From the NCBI GenBank assembly GCA_023014485.1, contig JAJOZX010000090.1, forward strand, positions 2,247,207-2,311,206: DNA of 64,000 bases, given 5' to 3'. The first letter of the stretch is position 1. Each line of letters starts with the position of its first letter. This document shows, in pieces, positions 31,748 to 42,467 of this stretch. Both the position numbers and the translations under genes were made by a program. The notes under the pieces are model-generated. The model searched no databases, was not told the origin of the DNA, and saw only the letters and a program-made list of their open reading frames with translations. The stretch is from Bathynomus jamesi (taxonomy: Eukaryota; Arthropoda; Malacostraca; Isopoda; Cirolanidae).

Positions 31748-31944
31748 AGTATAGAGCCACGCTTCTCAAACTAGGGGTCGCGTAAATATTATTGGGGGTC
31801 GCAGAACATTTGAAAATATTATTATTTTCATAAATATACAGTTTAGTACCTATTGCTTTTATGACATTGAGTGAAGGGTCGCGAAAAAATTTCTGATCCA
31901 AAGGGGTCGCAAGTGAAAAAAGTTTGAGAAGCCCTGGTATAGAG
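31748..31944. mobile_element. hAT-like MITE with 8-bp target duplication
   Basis: The element spans 31756-31936. Ends CCACGCTTCTCAAACTAGGG and (reverse complement) CAGGGCTTCTCAAACTTTTT. GTATAGAG flanks both ends (31748-31755 and 31937-31944) and fits the nTnnnnAn preference of hAT elements. GGGGTCGC-type words repeat inside. 181 bp, non-coding. Confidence 0.88.
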
Positions 31945-32139
31945 TATAGACTAACTTTTCAGAGCTCACTCCGTACATTTGATCGCCTCTTTCTAGTTAC
32001 TTGCTGAAAAAATTGACAATTTTCATGCTCATATGAGGGTTGTAAGGCCTATACACATTCGAAAAAACTGACCGCCATTGGCCATTATCCACAAATTACC
32101 GTTCTTTTCATTCCTCGTAAGTTATTGTTTTCGCAATAT

Positions 32140-32182
32140 GATGGAGGGGACCAATAGTTTTACGTGGGATCCGAACCGCTAT
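32140..32182 (-). repeat. SINE central-module fragment
   Basis: Minus strand: GCGGTTCGGATCCCACGTAA plus AACTATTGGTCCCCTCCATC, the module shared by the 5S SINEs, tRNA SINEs and CR1 3' UTR. The head is missing. Confidence 0.65.
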
Positions 32183-32856
32183 ATATTATTCCTATCGTAT
32201 CTTTGGATACGATAGGAACTAAAACTTTAATAATAATGAGTGCTTTGTTTCAAAGGTATTCTTTAAAGTTTCGCAAAGTATTCACTGTTCCAGACATACC
32301 TTAAGCTTATCCTTAAAATACTTTTTTTTTTTTTTATGGGTATTCAGAGGAAAATGAACGAAAACAATATTTTTTTTTCCTTGGAATATCTGCTTTTACA
32401 TTAAATTTACATATCTTTGTATAATTTTCATATTTTTTGCATTTGTATCTGTTTTTATATTTAATCAAATGATTTTATCTTTTACATTTCGTTATGTATG
32501 AGATTCTATGCTGGAGACAGGCTGCATGGTCTCATTCTATGGCTGGACACGCCTCAAAATGATAGCCATATTTATGACACCATTAATAATAATTTTTCTC
32601 CTTTTTTTGTCGTGAAGATTCCTATTGTAATGATCGTCAAACATTCTTAACATTGTCGTACAGGAAAGGTCCATTTTTGTAACCACAGTTATAACTTATG
32701 ATGTGTATTATATAACATTATTTAGTAAATAAACACTTGCATTTTTCTTTTGAAACATCACAGACTACTCTAAACTATTCTAAATTTAATTACTCTAAAC
32801 CTCCTCCGCAATGACTAGGCGTTGCACCAAAAGGTCTGCTTTCCTACAATTTCGAC

Positions 32857-32857
<1 letters not shown>
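32183..32857. other. No gene; small palindrome at 32191-32217
   Basis: TCCTATCGTATC folds on GATACGATAGGA. The rest is AT-rich and non-coding. Confidence 0.5.
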
Positions 32858-32911
<54 letters not shown>

Positions 32912-32967
32912 ACCCCACCCCCCCCCACCCCCCCCCCCCCCCACCCCCCACCCCCCCCCCACCCCCC
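32858..32967. repeat. Poly-C tract and C-rich repeat
   Basis: Fifty-four uninterrupted C from 32858 to 32911, then C runs split by single A to 32967. The minus strand is G-rich and could form quadruplexes. Long homopolymers are also prone to sequencing and assembly error. Proline- or glycine-rich frames here are not genes. Confidence 0.93.
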
Positions 32968-33305
32968 ATGCCCGGTTACAACGAAAACTAAAATTTGTGC
33001 TTTGAAAGATATCATTTATTTGGAAGAGTATCGAAAGAAACAATACATACAGTGTGACAATTATTATCCTTAATTAAGTGAAAATGCATTGGCTGTTATA
33101 ATATGCATTATTTACTAAAATAGGCTTAAAATAAGTGGTTTTCATTTACTTAATAAAGGTTTACAACAATGACAGCAACCCAAAACCTTCGGTCTGCTTC
33201 CAGTAACCTAAAATAGGTTATATTGATGATGATCCATTCAGAGACAGATATTACCATACAGTATGAGGGATAAAATATAACTTTGAAGAAATAAAGGTTG
33301 GGTTG
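32968..33305. other. No feature recognised
   Basis: AT-rich spacer. Confidence 0.5.
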
Positions 33306-33372
33306 ATGGGGTTCTTTAATCTCCTTCGCATCATCTAAGATCATATGATGGAGGCGGAGGAAACCTACAAGT
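33306..33372 (-). repeat. 5S-SINE tail fragment
   Basis: GATGGGGTTCTTTAATCTCC plus TTCGCATCATCT matches the tail of the SINE at 25013 (GATGGGGTTATTTAACCTCT plus TTCGCAACATCT). The 5S-like part is absent. Confidence 0.65.
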
Positions 33373-33439
33373 GGCGTACCGTCAGCGTACCCAAAGAAAA
33401 CTTATTATACGATAAAATTAACCTAATTAAACTTCTATT

Positions 33440-33646
33440 CTACTTTGGGATCACCCGAAGATCAGGGCCCCCATGTATTCTTGTTTTTTGCTTTACAGTA
33501 CCAAATTAAATTGAATGCCCGGTTAGGCCGACTGTACGCCCTTGACGACTGGTTAGGTTAAGTCGTGATATTTTCGTTAGTTTTAACGAAGATATCATTT
33601 GGTAATTGAGGCTGGGGGCCCTGATCTTCAGGTGATCCCTACTTTG
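33440..33646. mobile_element. Family A foldback element with 8-bp target duplication
   Basis: The element spans 33448-33638 (191 bp). GGATCACCCGAAGATCAGGG at the left mirrors CCCTGATCTTCAGGTGATCC at the right. CTACTTTG flanks both ends exactly (33440-33447 and 33639-33646). The inside holds CGCCCTTGACGACTGGTTAG and CGTGATATTTTCGTTAG. Confidence 0.92.
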
Positions 33647-34247
33647 TTCTTCAAGTCCTTCCCACTCTGAAAAAAAAATTATGATGTAAATGAAATTTAA
33701 GTCATGCGAATTAAAGATCTCGCACTCTTCTGTTCTGCACGGACATAATTCAAGTCGTGTGACACTCGGGTGTCGTGTGAGCTAATTTGGTTCTTGTGTG
33801 GATGAATATAAAAGCATGGTTATTGGCTAGGATATATTTCCCTGGCTGAGACTGGCTGAAAAAAGCCACAATGTACGCAACTTTCAATTTGCGTTTCAGC
33901 TGTAAACAGTCCATATAAAGTTAAAATTTTATCAAGTATGATTACCTTGGTTATATGCATGACCCGTATATAATTGTAATTTAACTATTGTATTAACGCA
34001 TTCACCGCCAACATTTTTGCAAGTTTTTACCCAACTACAAGGTCTCACCAAAAATTTAAAACTAAAAATACACTATCTCTAAACAAAGTATATCAAAATA
34101 AAGCTTATAATGTATACGTTCAAGACGAGATTTCTCGTCTTTGGTGATGAATGTGTTAAGTGTGAGTAGTAAGTCAACTTCAGAATAAGAGTAATTTTAA
34201 AGCATTTTATAATATGTAGTTTATTTTAGAAGGGCTGGGATGGTGAA
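33647..34247. other. No feature recognised
   Basis: AT-rich, no coding signal. Confidence 0.5.
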
Positions 34248-34772
34248 CACTGGCGGATTTAGGGGGGCGAGGGGGTCGATCGCCTCCCCAAACCAAACCA
34301 TCAGAAACATAAAGAAGAGATAATACAAAATTAGAGTGAAGCATTCTATAAAAATAATCGCTGTTGCTTTCCTTGGACAATTTTGGTAAGTCTAATATAT
34401 AAAGGAACGGTCTCTCTGACGTGCCCACTGCATGTAGAATGGTGACCTCAATTTGTTGACACCGCTCGCCACCACATTGTTGTCATCTAGGAGAAAACTG
34501 GCCAAAGGTTAGGCGTGAAAAATAAGCAGATCAGAATTTTGATGTGACGTTTGGTACTTGGCCATGTCTCTTGTAATTTGTAACTCTTGTTATTCAATAT
34601 ATATTCTTCTTTAATTTCCCCTAATGATGATGCTTAATAAAATAGGCAGAACGAATATGTGATAATCGTTGACAATTCTGTCACACCAGTTGCTTGCCAA
34701 TGTATTATAATTTCAAGTTCTGGAAGGTGACTGCCCCCCCCACAAAAATTTTTTTCTCTCGATCCGCCCCTG
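34248..34772. mobile_element. Possible hAT-like element, decayed
   Basis: The left end CACTGGCGGATTTAGGGGGG and the right end (reverse complement) CAGGGGCGGATCGAGAG resemble each other and known hAT-type CAGGGGCGGAT ends. No clear target duplication and no transposase, so this is tentative. Confidence 0.4.
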
Positions 34773-37067
34773 GGCCAACTTCTGTTTGTTTAGAGTACCA
34801 CTTCCTTCCATCCCTAGCTGATTCTGCAGTGAAATATGATGAAAAAGTTTTCATTCTAAATAAGAATGACCCAGTTTTGAGGTCGGTGGGCGGGAAAAAG
34901 TTCTCACGAGCTGGTTGCCGTTCGCGGGACTCATTTGGCCATTCCTGGACTTTGATAACTATAAAGGATTTGTTACTTATTTAAGCAATTCATTCTTATA
35001 AATTTTCAAATGTAACCCACAAAACTTTGCGAAGCACAAACTTACGTTAATGGTTTTTCAAACGTTTAAGGTTCTCATGTAAAAAAAAAAAGGTGAACTA
35101 AGCATTTCACCCGTACTGCACACTAGATACTGCCCACATTATAAAATCTGGCAACTTTTTCAGGATATAATTAGGAGTATCTGCTTCAATGAATTACATT
35201 TTCGGCCAATTAATAGTAAAATTGGGTGCGTTCTAAAAAGAACGAAAATCCGGCATTAAATTTTGTGAATAAAGAAATGGAGAGTAGCAGGATAAAAAAA
35301 ATTTATGTATAATAGATGCCGCACATTATCGCGCGTATAGTTTCGGAAAACATTCGCCTAGAACATAAAATTTGTAAATATCATAAAAAATTACAAATTA
35401 GTAATGACTGGATCTTATTTTTAAATTTTTATTCGTTTCACAAAAATGTATTAATTATAAAAGAAAGCAAATATTACTAATTATAATTCTTTTTATTTTT
35501 AGGAATTCTGTTTCTAGGCATACATTTTTAGTGGGAACTGTACGTAAATGCTATAATCAAATGACAATTGAAAATGGCTACAATATGCGTATATTACCTC
35601 AGTCTAGCGCGGGTTGATGTAGCTGAAATTGAGTTTAGGCAACTGCGTGTTTAATGTAGATTGACTTAATCATATTCAGTGAAGATAAAAAGTATATTTG
35701 CATAAACTCAAACAAGGATAATATTAACTCGCATAATACTGAATGTTGATTTTATGCAACTGCGTTTCCTTCATGCAAAATAAGTAGAGGTTAATTGACT
35801 TTCCTCTCCCAACAAGAGCGTTTCCATGAACAAAGACAGTGAGAAGAAAGAGTAAAGAACTTTTAGAATAAAAGCGATGATAACAGGGCACTAAAGAACT
35901 TCAATGGAGTTAAGATGCTTAATAAGTTCAAGTTTCGTGTTACGAGATACGTAAAGTTGAAAATAATTTTATTAAACATTTCGAGGAACGATGCATGCAT
36001 TAAATTCTACTGTAAGATATGCCGAAATTAAGTATACCAACCTCTTGGAGACACGAATGAAAAGGGCAATATTAGTGATAGTAAATCCATCAGCACGTCT
36101 AAATTACGTGTTCTCTCGGTACATCTTGCGTCTGATATAATACTTTTTAGGTAATAAATGTTAAGTTTCCTCTAAGAGGAAGAGAGTTAATGTATTTCCT
36201 TGAAGAGCAGGTCAATGCTTTTTAAACTAAGAAGGGCTTCTGTTAAAAGAGGCTTGCCTGGCCTATTGCGTGCGAATGAAAAGTAATACATTCATTGACA
36301 AGGAAACAGTTATAAATCGCGGAGCGCCATTTCCAGATTTTATTCACTTTATATATCCGCTTCCCATTTTTTACAAATATTTGAAATTATTTTCTCTCTG
36401 CGAAAATAGAGAGTTTGTAGTTTTTGGATAAATAAATACAAGATGTAAATGCAGTCAGCATCGATAAATAGTTCTAATTATTTTCTCACCCTTCTTTACT
36501 GGGCCCCATAATTTTATATAACGGCCATTATTTAACTCACACCTCCCTCTTGTCATGAAAAAACACCCAACTATCTTTTGCTTTCCTCGGTTTTACAGAA
36601 TTTCTGAAAAATATCTACAACTGTTGTAAAGAAGCGTTCAGCACGCGAAGAGCAAACCATTTCGGTGTTCAATTTCACTTCTTGAGGTAAAACAAAAATA
36701 AAAAATTACATGAATTCTCCATAGTTTCATGAGCAGTTAATATGGATGTGAAGGTACATACATACAAACACTACATGGCTGCTCTTGCGTGAATGCCACT
36801 TTTTGAATGGAGATAGTTTAGAATTATTTTAAAATGGATATGATACAACGATAAAAAAAAAACCTGTTGGATCAGATGAATTGTGTAAAACCAAATTTTC
36901 TCAAGTCAAAAAAGATAAAATTGGAGCAACTTTGATTTTACTGCGACCGTTTCATGGAAATATTGGGTCAACTTTATAAGTAACCCTTAAGTAACCTTGT
37001 AAGTAACAAACAATTACACTAACGGTCTAACTATCATTTTTCAGCAAAATAATAAAGCTGCTTCAGG
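34773..37067. other. No feature recognised
   Basis: The longest quiet stretch: AT-rich, no microsatellite of note, no terminal repeats, no coding frame with family resemblance. It may be unique sequence. Confidence 0.5.
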
Positions 37068-37270
37068 GAGTTTAACCTCCTTCGTAACTATAAAGAACAC
37101 GTGACAGAAGGGACATATAGTTCTTCTTGGGACCCGAGGTACCACGGGTCGCTACATCATCTGAACTCAGAGAATGGTCACCCATCCAACTACAATCCCG
37201 ACTCGACGGCGCTAAATCTTGCTGATCTAACGGGAAGCAGTGTTGGCGACGTGGCTGCGACGTAACCCTT
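37068..37270 (-). repeat. 5S rRNA-derived SINE, copy 2
   Basis: Minus strand: ACACTGCTTCCCGTTAGATC, AGCAAGATTTAGCGCCGTCG and GTAGTTGGATGGGTGACC, collinear with copy 1 and with the 3' half of 5S rRNA. It then reads through a diverged central module (CTCGGGTCCCAAG) and ends GTTACGAAGGAGGTTAAA. More diverged than copy 1. Confidence 0.7.
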
Positions 37271-37827
37271 TACAACAAGAAGCGTGAGATACGCGAGAAT
37301 TAATATACATCGATTTGAAAAGCAAATAAACATAAAATGACTAATTAAAGAAACTTACGTAGTACGAAATCCACTTATTTTTGTGAACTAAAATCAGGTG
37401 ACGATATTTCTGGCACAAATGGATATGTAAATTCAATTTTAACCTTTATAACCTGCTATATGAAAACCCATAATCGAGCGCATTCGAAAAATTATAATTT
37501 CCTTAGAGAGCTCGTGTTTCCTTTTCACTATCAAACGCAATTTAAGAAACTATACATTGATATTTTTATTAAAAGAAAAAGTTGAATTACGTACATTAAA
37601 ATACTGGTTCAACACCCAAATATTTTTTCATCTTGAATGTTGTTTTAAATTTACTTAGATATTATCTTTACTATAAAATATTTGTAAAACGAATATGCTT
37701 CATCGTTTAAATTTTACTAATATCGAAATATATTTCGCTGGAAAATATATATACGAGTATTTTTCAAAAGCATATTAATAAGAAATTAACGATAAATTTA
37801 CGAGTTGGGCTCATCTCCATGATAAAC
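37271..37827. other. No feature recognised
   Basis: AT-rich spacer. Confidence 0.5.
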
Positions 37828-38076
37828 ATAGCGGACGTTTTCCAGTTTATGTACCGTTTTCTACAGTACATTACATACAGTGTTTCTTTGCTTCTGTTAG
37901 GCACAGCATAGAGTAAAACAGAAGGTTAGGTTAGGTTACGTTACGTTAGGTTAGGTTAGGTTATATAGAACTTACTCTCTTAAAAAGTTGTTATAATCGA
38001 CGGCGGTTGTATGACCAATCAAAAATAAATTATATGAAAAACGGTACACAAACTGGAAAAGGTCCAACATAGCAGA
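37828..38076. repeat. Inverted repeat enclosing a telomere-like array
   Basis: The left arm TAGCGGACGTTTTCCAGTTT plus ATGTACCGTTTT pairs with AAAACGGTACACAAACTGGA plus AAAGGTCC on the right. Between them lies (GGTTA)n at 37924-37963. Confidence 0.75.
37924..37963 (+). repeat. Interstitial TTAGG-type array
   Basis: Eight GGTTA units, two of them changed to CGTTA. TTAGG is the ancestral arthropod telomere unit. Too short and interrupted to be a live telomere. Confidence 0.85.
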
Positions 38077-38705
38077 AACTCCTTTCATAAAACATTTGTT
38101 TTCGCGCCAAACTTCGTTCTAGAGAAAGAAAGAGCCTTACACTCGTGTCTTAGGGTTGTACCTAAAGGTGAGTGTTTATCTTCTTTTTTGTTTTCCACCA
38201 ATGGCAAAATCGAGTTTTTTTAAAATCGTATTTTAGAGTCGTTAAGTGAAAACTAAATTAAAAATAAATAAATTAAACTTTAATTTGAAGAATATGTTGT
38301 AAAAAAGCAAAATTTTGGAGCAAGTGTAGTTTACGTCCCCCTGACGCAAAGAGGACACAAACTACACTAGGTCCAAGTTGGGGAACGTAAACTACACTAG
38401 GATTTTAGGAGACATTTTTTAAATGAGTCCATCAAATAAAACGTTAAAACTAACGTTAATATTACGGCGACCTAAAGCAAAAGCACCCCCTGTGTAATTT
38501 CTTTATTAATGGTCAGATTTTTATGAAATTTTCATATAGAGATTTTCAAGGCGGACATCGGAATAACGCACACCATTTTTTTTTTAAAATGTAAAAAATT
38601 TTTTTAAATGTTTTCTAAAAAAAAAACCAAAAAAACGGGCATACAGTTGATCTAACCGGGCCTTCAATGTTATTCCGGTGTCCGCCATTGAAGGCCCAGT
38701 TTGGT

Positions 38706-38831
38706 CAACTGTATGCCCTAGGTCAACTGTATGCCCTTGACAATTGGTTAGGTTAAGTTGTGTTATTTTCGTTAGTTTTAACGAAAATAACACGACTTTA
38801 ACCTAACCAATTGTCAAGGGCATACAGTTGA
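38706..38831. repeat. Innermost palindrome of the nested structure (family A-type core)
   Basis: CAACTGTATGCCCTTGACAA, TTGGTTAGGTTAAGTTGTG and TTATTTTCGTTAG fold on their reverse complements around TTTTAACG. This is a variant of the family A core, with GTATGCCC where other copies have GTACGCCC. Confidence 0.9.
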
Positions 38832-39002
38832 CCTAACCGGGCCTTCAATGGCGGACATCGGAATAACATTGAAGGCCCGGTTAGTATTTGAAAACCTGTA
38901 TATTGAAAATTTCATAAAAATCTGACCATAAATAAAGAAATTACACAGGGGGTGCTTTTGCTTTAGGTGCGCCAATATTACGACTTAACCTAACCAATCG
39001 TC

Positions 39003-39005
<3 letters not shown>

Positions 39006-39059
<54 letters not shown>
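39006..39059. repeat. (TA)n tract, left of the palindrome
   Basis: Uninterrupted TA run; a second TA run (39623-39647) lies on the other side of the palindrome. Confidence 0.97.
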
Positions 39060-39061
<2 letters not shown>

Positions 39062-39094
39062 GAATGAACTCAGAATGGTTCCCTGAGTTTTTTT

Positions 39095-39622
39095 TGATAC
39101 ACACAGACCGTGCATGGAACAAGGAACTCTTCTGGGATAATTAAATCCACTATAGTCCGAATAAGTAATGGTAAATGACAAACACCATAGTTTTCTTTTT
39201 CATGATGCAAGCCCGACGTGGGCAACGGGTCTCTCGCAAAGAGGTCCATATATATAGCTTCCCTCACCAGCTATCTGCAAAGCAGACAGGATCCAGCTTT
39301 GGGACATGGATCTAGGGTTTAAAGCAGCCTAGCCCCACTACATACGAGTCTTTTACTTATATTGAGGTTCTAAATGTAGTGGGGCTAGGCTGCTTTAAAC
39401 CCTAGATCCATGTCCCAAAGCTGGATCCTGTCTGCTTTGCAGATAGCTGGTGAGGGAAGCTATATTTATGGGACCTCTTTGCGAGAGACCCGTTGCCCAC
39501 GTCGGGCTTGCATCATGAAAAAGAAAAACTATTGTTTGTCATTTACCATTACTTATTCGGACTATAGTGGATTTAATTATCCCAGAAGAGTTCCTTGTTC
39601 CATGCACGGTCTGTGTGTATCA
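39095..39622. repeat. 528-bp near-perfect palindrome between two (TA)n tracts
   Basis: Arms of about 247 bp (39095-39343 and 39376-39622) start TGATACACACAGACCGTGCA and end next to a 32-base loop. They differ at only a few positions. A diverged single arm occurs at 11388-11530. Short open frames across the arms are mirror images and not genes. Confidence 0.92.
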
Positions 39623-39880
39623 TATATATATATATATATATATATATTGACGATTGGTTAGGTTAAGTCGTAATATTTCGTTAGTTTTAACGTTTTATTT
39701 GATTAGGTATACGCGGACAAAGTTGGGGAACGCAAACTACACTAGGATAATGTAGGGGAACGTAAACTACACTAGGATGATGTAGGGGAACGTAAACTAC
39801 ACTAGGCACCACATGGGGACGTAAACTACACCTGCTCCAAAATTTTTAATGTATTTCAATTTCTCTAATCATCTTTAAAA

Positions 39881-40102
39881 GAAATTTGGGATCACCTGAA
39901 GATCAGGGCCCCCAGCCTTCTTTAATTAGCCTTATAAGGCTAACTAACGAAAATATCACGACCTAACCTAACCAACCGTTAGGTCAACTGTACGCCCTTG
40001 ACGATTGGTTAAGTTAGGTCGTGATATTTTCGTTAGTTAGCCTTATAAGGCTAACTAAAGAAGGCTGTTGGGGGCCCTGATCTTCAGGTGATCCGAAATT
40101 TT
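39881..40102. mobile_element. Family A foldback element, complete
   Basis: The element spans 39889-40094 (206 bp) and is palindromic throughout. GGATCACCTGAAGATCAGGG and GCCCCCAGCC mirror the right end. Inside lie TTAGCCTTATAAGGCTAACT on both sides and the ACGCCCTTGACGATTGG core. The 8-bp flanks GAAATTTG and GAAATTTT match at 7 of 8 positions. Confidence 0.92.
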
Positions 40103-40678
40103 CTTCTTTTTTTTTAAATAACTGAAAATTTTAGGCTTTTCAAAAATCTTTGTTCGTCAAATAATGAAAATAAATTTCATTTTTGAAAATAATTTAATTT
40201 CATATTTTTGTTACAAAATAAATAAATAAAAATTTTAAATTCTTCTAATTATATTAAAGAATTTTTGAAAGAATTCTCAAAATTCTTTTTCATCATCGCA
40301 TTTCAGAGAGAGAGAGAAGAGCTTTCGTTATGAAATTAATTTAAGTCTTTTTATGAATTTAATTCTGAAGTTTTTATCTCTAGAAATTTTAATTTTAAAC
40401 AATGGCGCATTTTTTGGTTTTTGTTTCACTTGAAGGAGAATTTAAAGTTGGAGGTAAGAATGTTTTAAGGTCGTTCTTATTTGTTCTTACGCAACAAATT
40501 TAAGTGAGTGACGTACACTTTTACAACTATTTCGTAGTTGATCAATTTGGAGGTGATGAATTGTTAGTATAAAGACGAAGGCTTTTGTGACCAAATTTGA
40601 GGATTTTTATCTTTTATCATTAACTGTTTTTTGACTACTGTATATCTTTACAAACTCACTGTCAGATGTGGTTAGGGG
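40103..40678. other. No feature recognised
   Basis: AT-rich spacer with no coding signal. Confidence 0.5.
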
Positions 40679-40852
40679 AAAATTACGTAACGCTATTTTT
40701 GCTAAAACTTGACATCCCAGATCCCCTAGGAACGTTCTGTAACGCTAGACCAGACACCCCCTATAAAGATGTTATGGAACACTTCCCCCACACGTTACGG
40801 ACGTTACAAGGGTGTGTGTCAGGTTTTAGCAAAAATAACGTTACGTAATTTT
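40679..40852. repeat. Foldback element
   Basis: AAAATTACGTAACGCTATTT plus TTGCTAAAACTTGACA at the left pairs with TGTCAGGTTTTAGCAAAAAT plus AACGTTACGTAATTTTT at the right. The middle carries GTAACG-type words. 174 bp, non-coding. Confidence 0.82.
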
Positions 40853-41330
40853 TGAATAGCTCCTTAGTAGCCTTTGAGGGCTGTAGTTTGTTGTGTGTGT
40901 GTGTGTTAGTGTGTTACAGAGTTACAGGCTATCAAAGACCCTAAGATCCACTTTAGGTTAGGGCAAGAAGGAAGTAGAAAGTTAGAAAAATCAATGAAAA
41001 AAAAGAACACTGAATACTTATACCATACTTACACTTATAGACGTGTAAAGTTTTCACAAAGGAAGAGCGGTAATGGTAAAGTATAGAACAGACAAAGCTC
41101 TCTCCCTCATCCGCCAGCCATTGCTGACAGAAAATAGTGGTGAAAGAAGATTTATAGGAAAGTAGGAAAAAGTATAATGGAAAGAATAGTTTCAGAGTTC
41201 ATTCACACCATGCGTAGACTTATCTCGTGTACTCAGTTACGCATTAGACGACAACGGAAAATAAACGATAGTAAGAATACTAAACTACTAATCTAATCTA
41301 CACCATGCATTTTTTAAGGAATTTTTCAAT

Positions 41331-41377
<47 letters not shown>

Positions 41378-41837
41378 TTAGTTACTGGGGGTTTAAGCTT
41401 AAATGGGATCCATCGTAAAACGCGATAAGCGAGAATAAAATCAATACTAATTTTTTCTTAATTAAATTCAGATATAAAATATTTAAAAAATAAAATTATT
41501 TGAAATCATTATTATAAAACAACTGATAATAATTTTTCACTCTTATTTGGGGACCATCCATCGCGGCAATAAAATCCTCGAACATTTTCCGTAATTCATT
41601 ATTAATTTTTAATTTTAGTTTTTGTCAAATGGATTTTTTTTTTTCCAATATTTTCCAATATTTTATCACGTACCACTTCGCTATTTAATTCTGTTTAACT
41701 GCCGCCCCATTTCGCTCAGTCGTTGAGAGGAAGGACCTCATGCGATTATGAGAAGTTCACTAAAAATATTGCATGGGCGATATTTATTTGATTTGATTTT
41801 GTTCACTGTTTCATAACATAACATTATATACTATATA
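40853..41837. other. No gene; (GT)n and (GA)n
   Basis: (GT)n near 40895 and (GA)n at 41335-41374. A short stretch (40938-41055) resembles 30472-30590. No coding signal. Confidence 0.5.
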
Positions 41838-42408
41838 CAGGGCTATTTAAATTGATTCATCCGATTTCAACTGAGAATACTTCCGTACCTATCAACCGTG
41901 CATCAACTGGGCATACACCACAAGAAAGAGGAAATCTCCGAGTTTTACAAAATCACCGCGAGAGGGCTCCAAAGTCACGCCGTGGCCTAGCCTAGCAACA
42001 AATAGTCAGTGTGAAAATGGCGTCCGCACAGCAGAAGGCGTTTTGTGTGTTGCAGTTTTCGAGCTGTAAATCGGTAGTCACAGTGCAGCGTGAGTTTCGT
42101 CGACGTTACAGAACAGATCCACCGGGTGCTCAGAGCATCCGTCGGTAGTATCGGCAGTTCGAGGAAACATTCGCATTGTTACTGCCGTAGAGTCAGTGAC
42201 AACGGACATGCTGGAGCAAGTATGGGAGCAATTCGACTATCGTGTCGACGTTGCTCGTGTAACTAGGGGAAGTCACATAGAGCATTTATGAGGTGAGAGA
42301 CAAAATTTGGACATTTTCTTTTGGTTGATGTATCACAAATCAGTCTGTATTTGTAACATTAAAAAATATTCTCATTTGAAATCAGGTGAATCAGTTTGAA
42401 TAGCCCTG
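41838..42408 (+). mobile_element. Internally deleted Tc1/mariner (DUF4817-type) element
   Basis: Ends CAGGGCTATTTAAATTGATT and (reverse complement) CAGGGCTATTCAAACTGATT; similarity extends about 40 bp. TA lies on both sides. Only 571 bp remain. The terminal sequence differs from the GGGTGTCCC families here. Confidence 0.9.
42017..42291 (+). pseudogene. Transposase: N-terminus fused to C-terminus by deletion
   Basis: Starts MASAQQKAFCVLQFSSCKSV, then QREFRRRYRTDPPGAQSIRR, a stop in place of the usual Trp (CGG TAG TAT CGG), and YRQFEET: the DUF4817-type helix-turn-helix. The catalytic domain is deleted. In another frame the C-terminus TDMLEQVWEQFDYRVDVARV plus TRGSHIEHL and a stop at 42289-42291 follow. 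Confidence 0.85.
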
Positions 42409-42411
42409 TAC

Positions 42412-42412
<1 letters not shown>

Positions 42413-42454
<42 letters not shown>
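42413..42454. repeat. (TA)n tract
   Basis: Separates the right end of the deleted Tc1/mariner from the 3' end of LINE-B copy 2. Confidence 0.96.
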
Positions 42455-42455
<1 letters not shown>

Positions 42456-42467
42456 TTTTGTTTACTT

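Larger units (their letters stand above)
38309..39846. repeat. Multiply nested foldback structure
   Basis: Outer arms GGAGCAAGTGTAGTTTACGT plus CCCC (38318-38340) pair with 39815-39838. Next inward, CAAATAAAACGTTAAAACTA plus ACG (38433-38455) pairs with 39679-39702. Next, AAAGCAAAAGCACCCCCTGT continuing to TTTATGAAATTTTC (38473-38534) pairs with 38902-38965. Then GGGCCTTCAATG/CATTGAAGGCCC modules flank the centre. Innermost is a family A-type palindrome centred near 38778. A 650-bp block of (TA)n, palindrome and (TA)n (39006-39647) is inserted on the right between ATCGTCAA and TTGACGAT. GGGGAACGTAAACTACACTA repeats four times, once on the left and three times on the right. No coding sequence. 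Confidence 0.88.

Noticed and set aside
32795..33073. Proline-rich and glycine-rich frames on both strands
   Set aside because: They only translate the poly-C tract.
39070..39661. Paired open frames starting at about 39267 (minus) and 39410 (plus)
   Set aside because: They are the same sequence read from the two arms of a palindrome, with no known domain.
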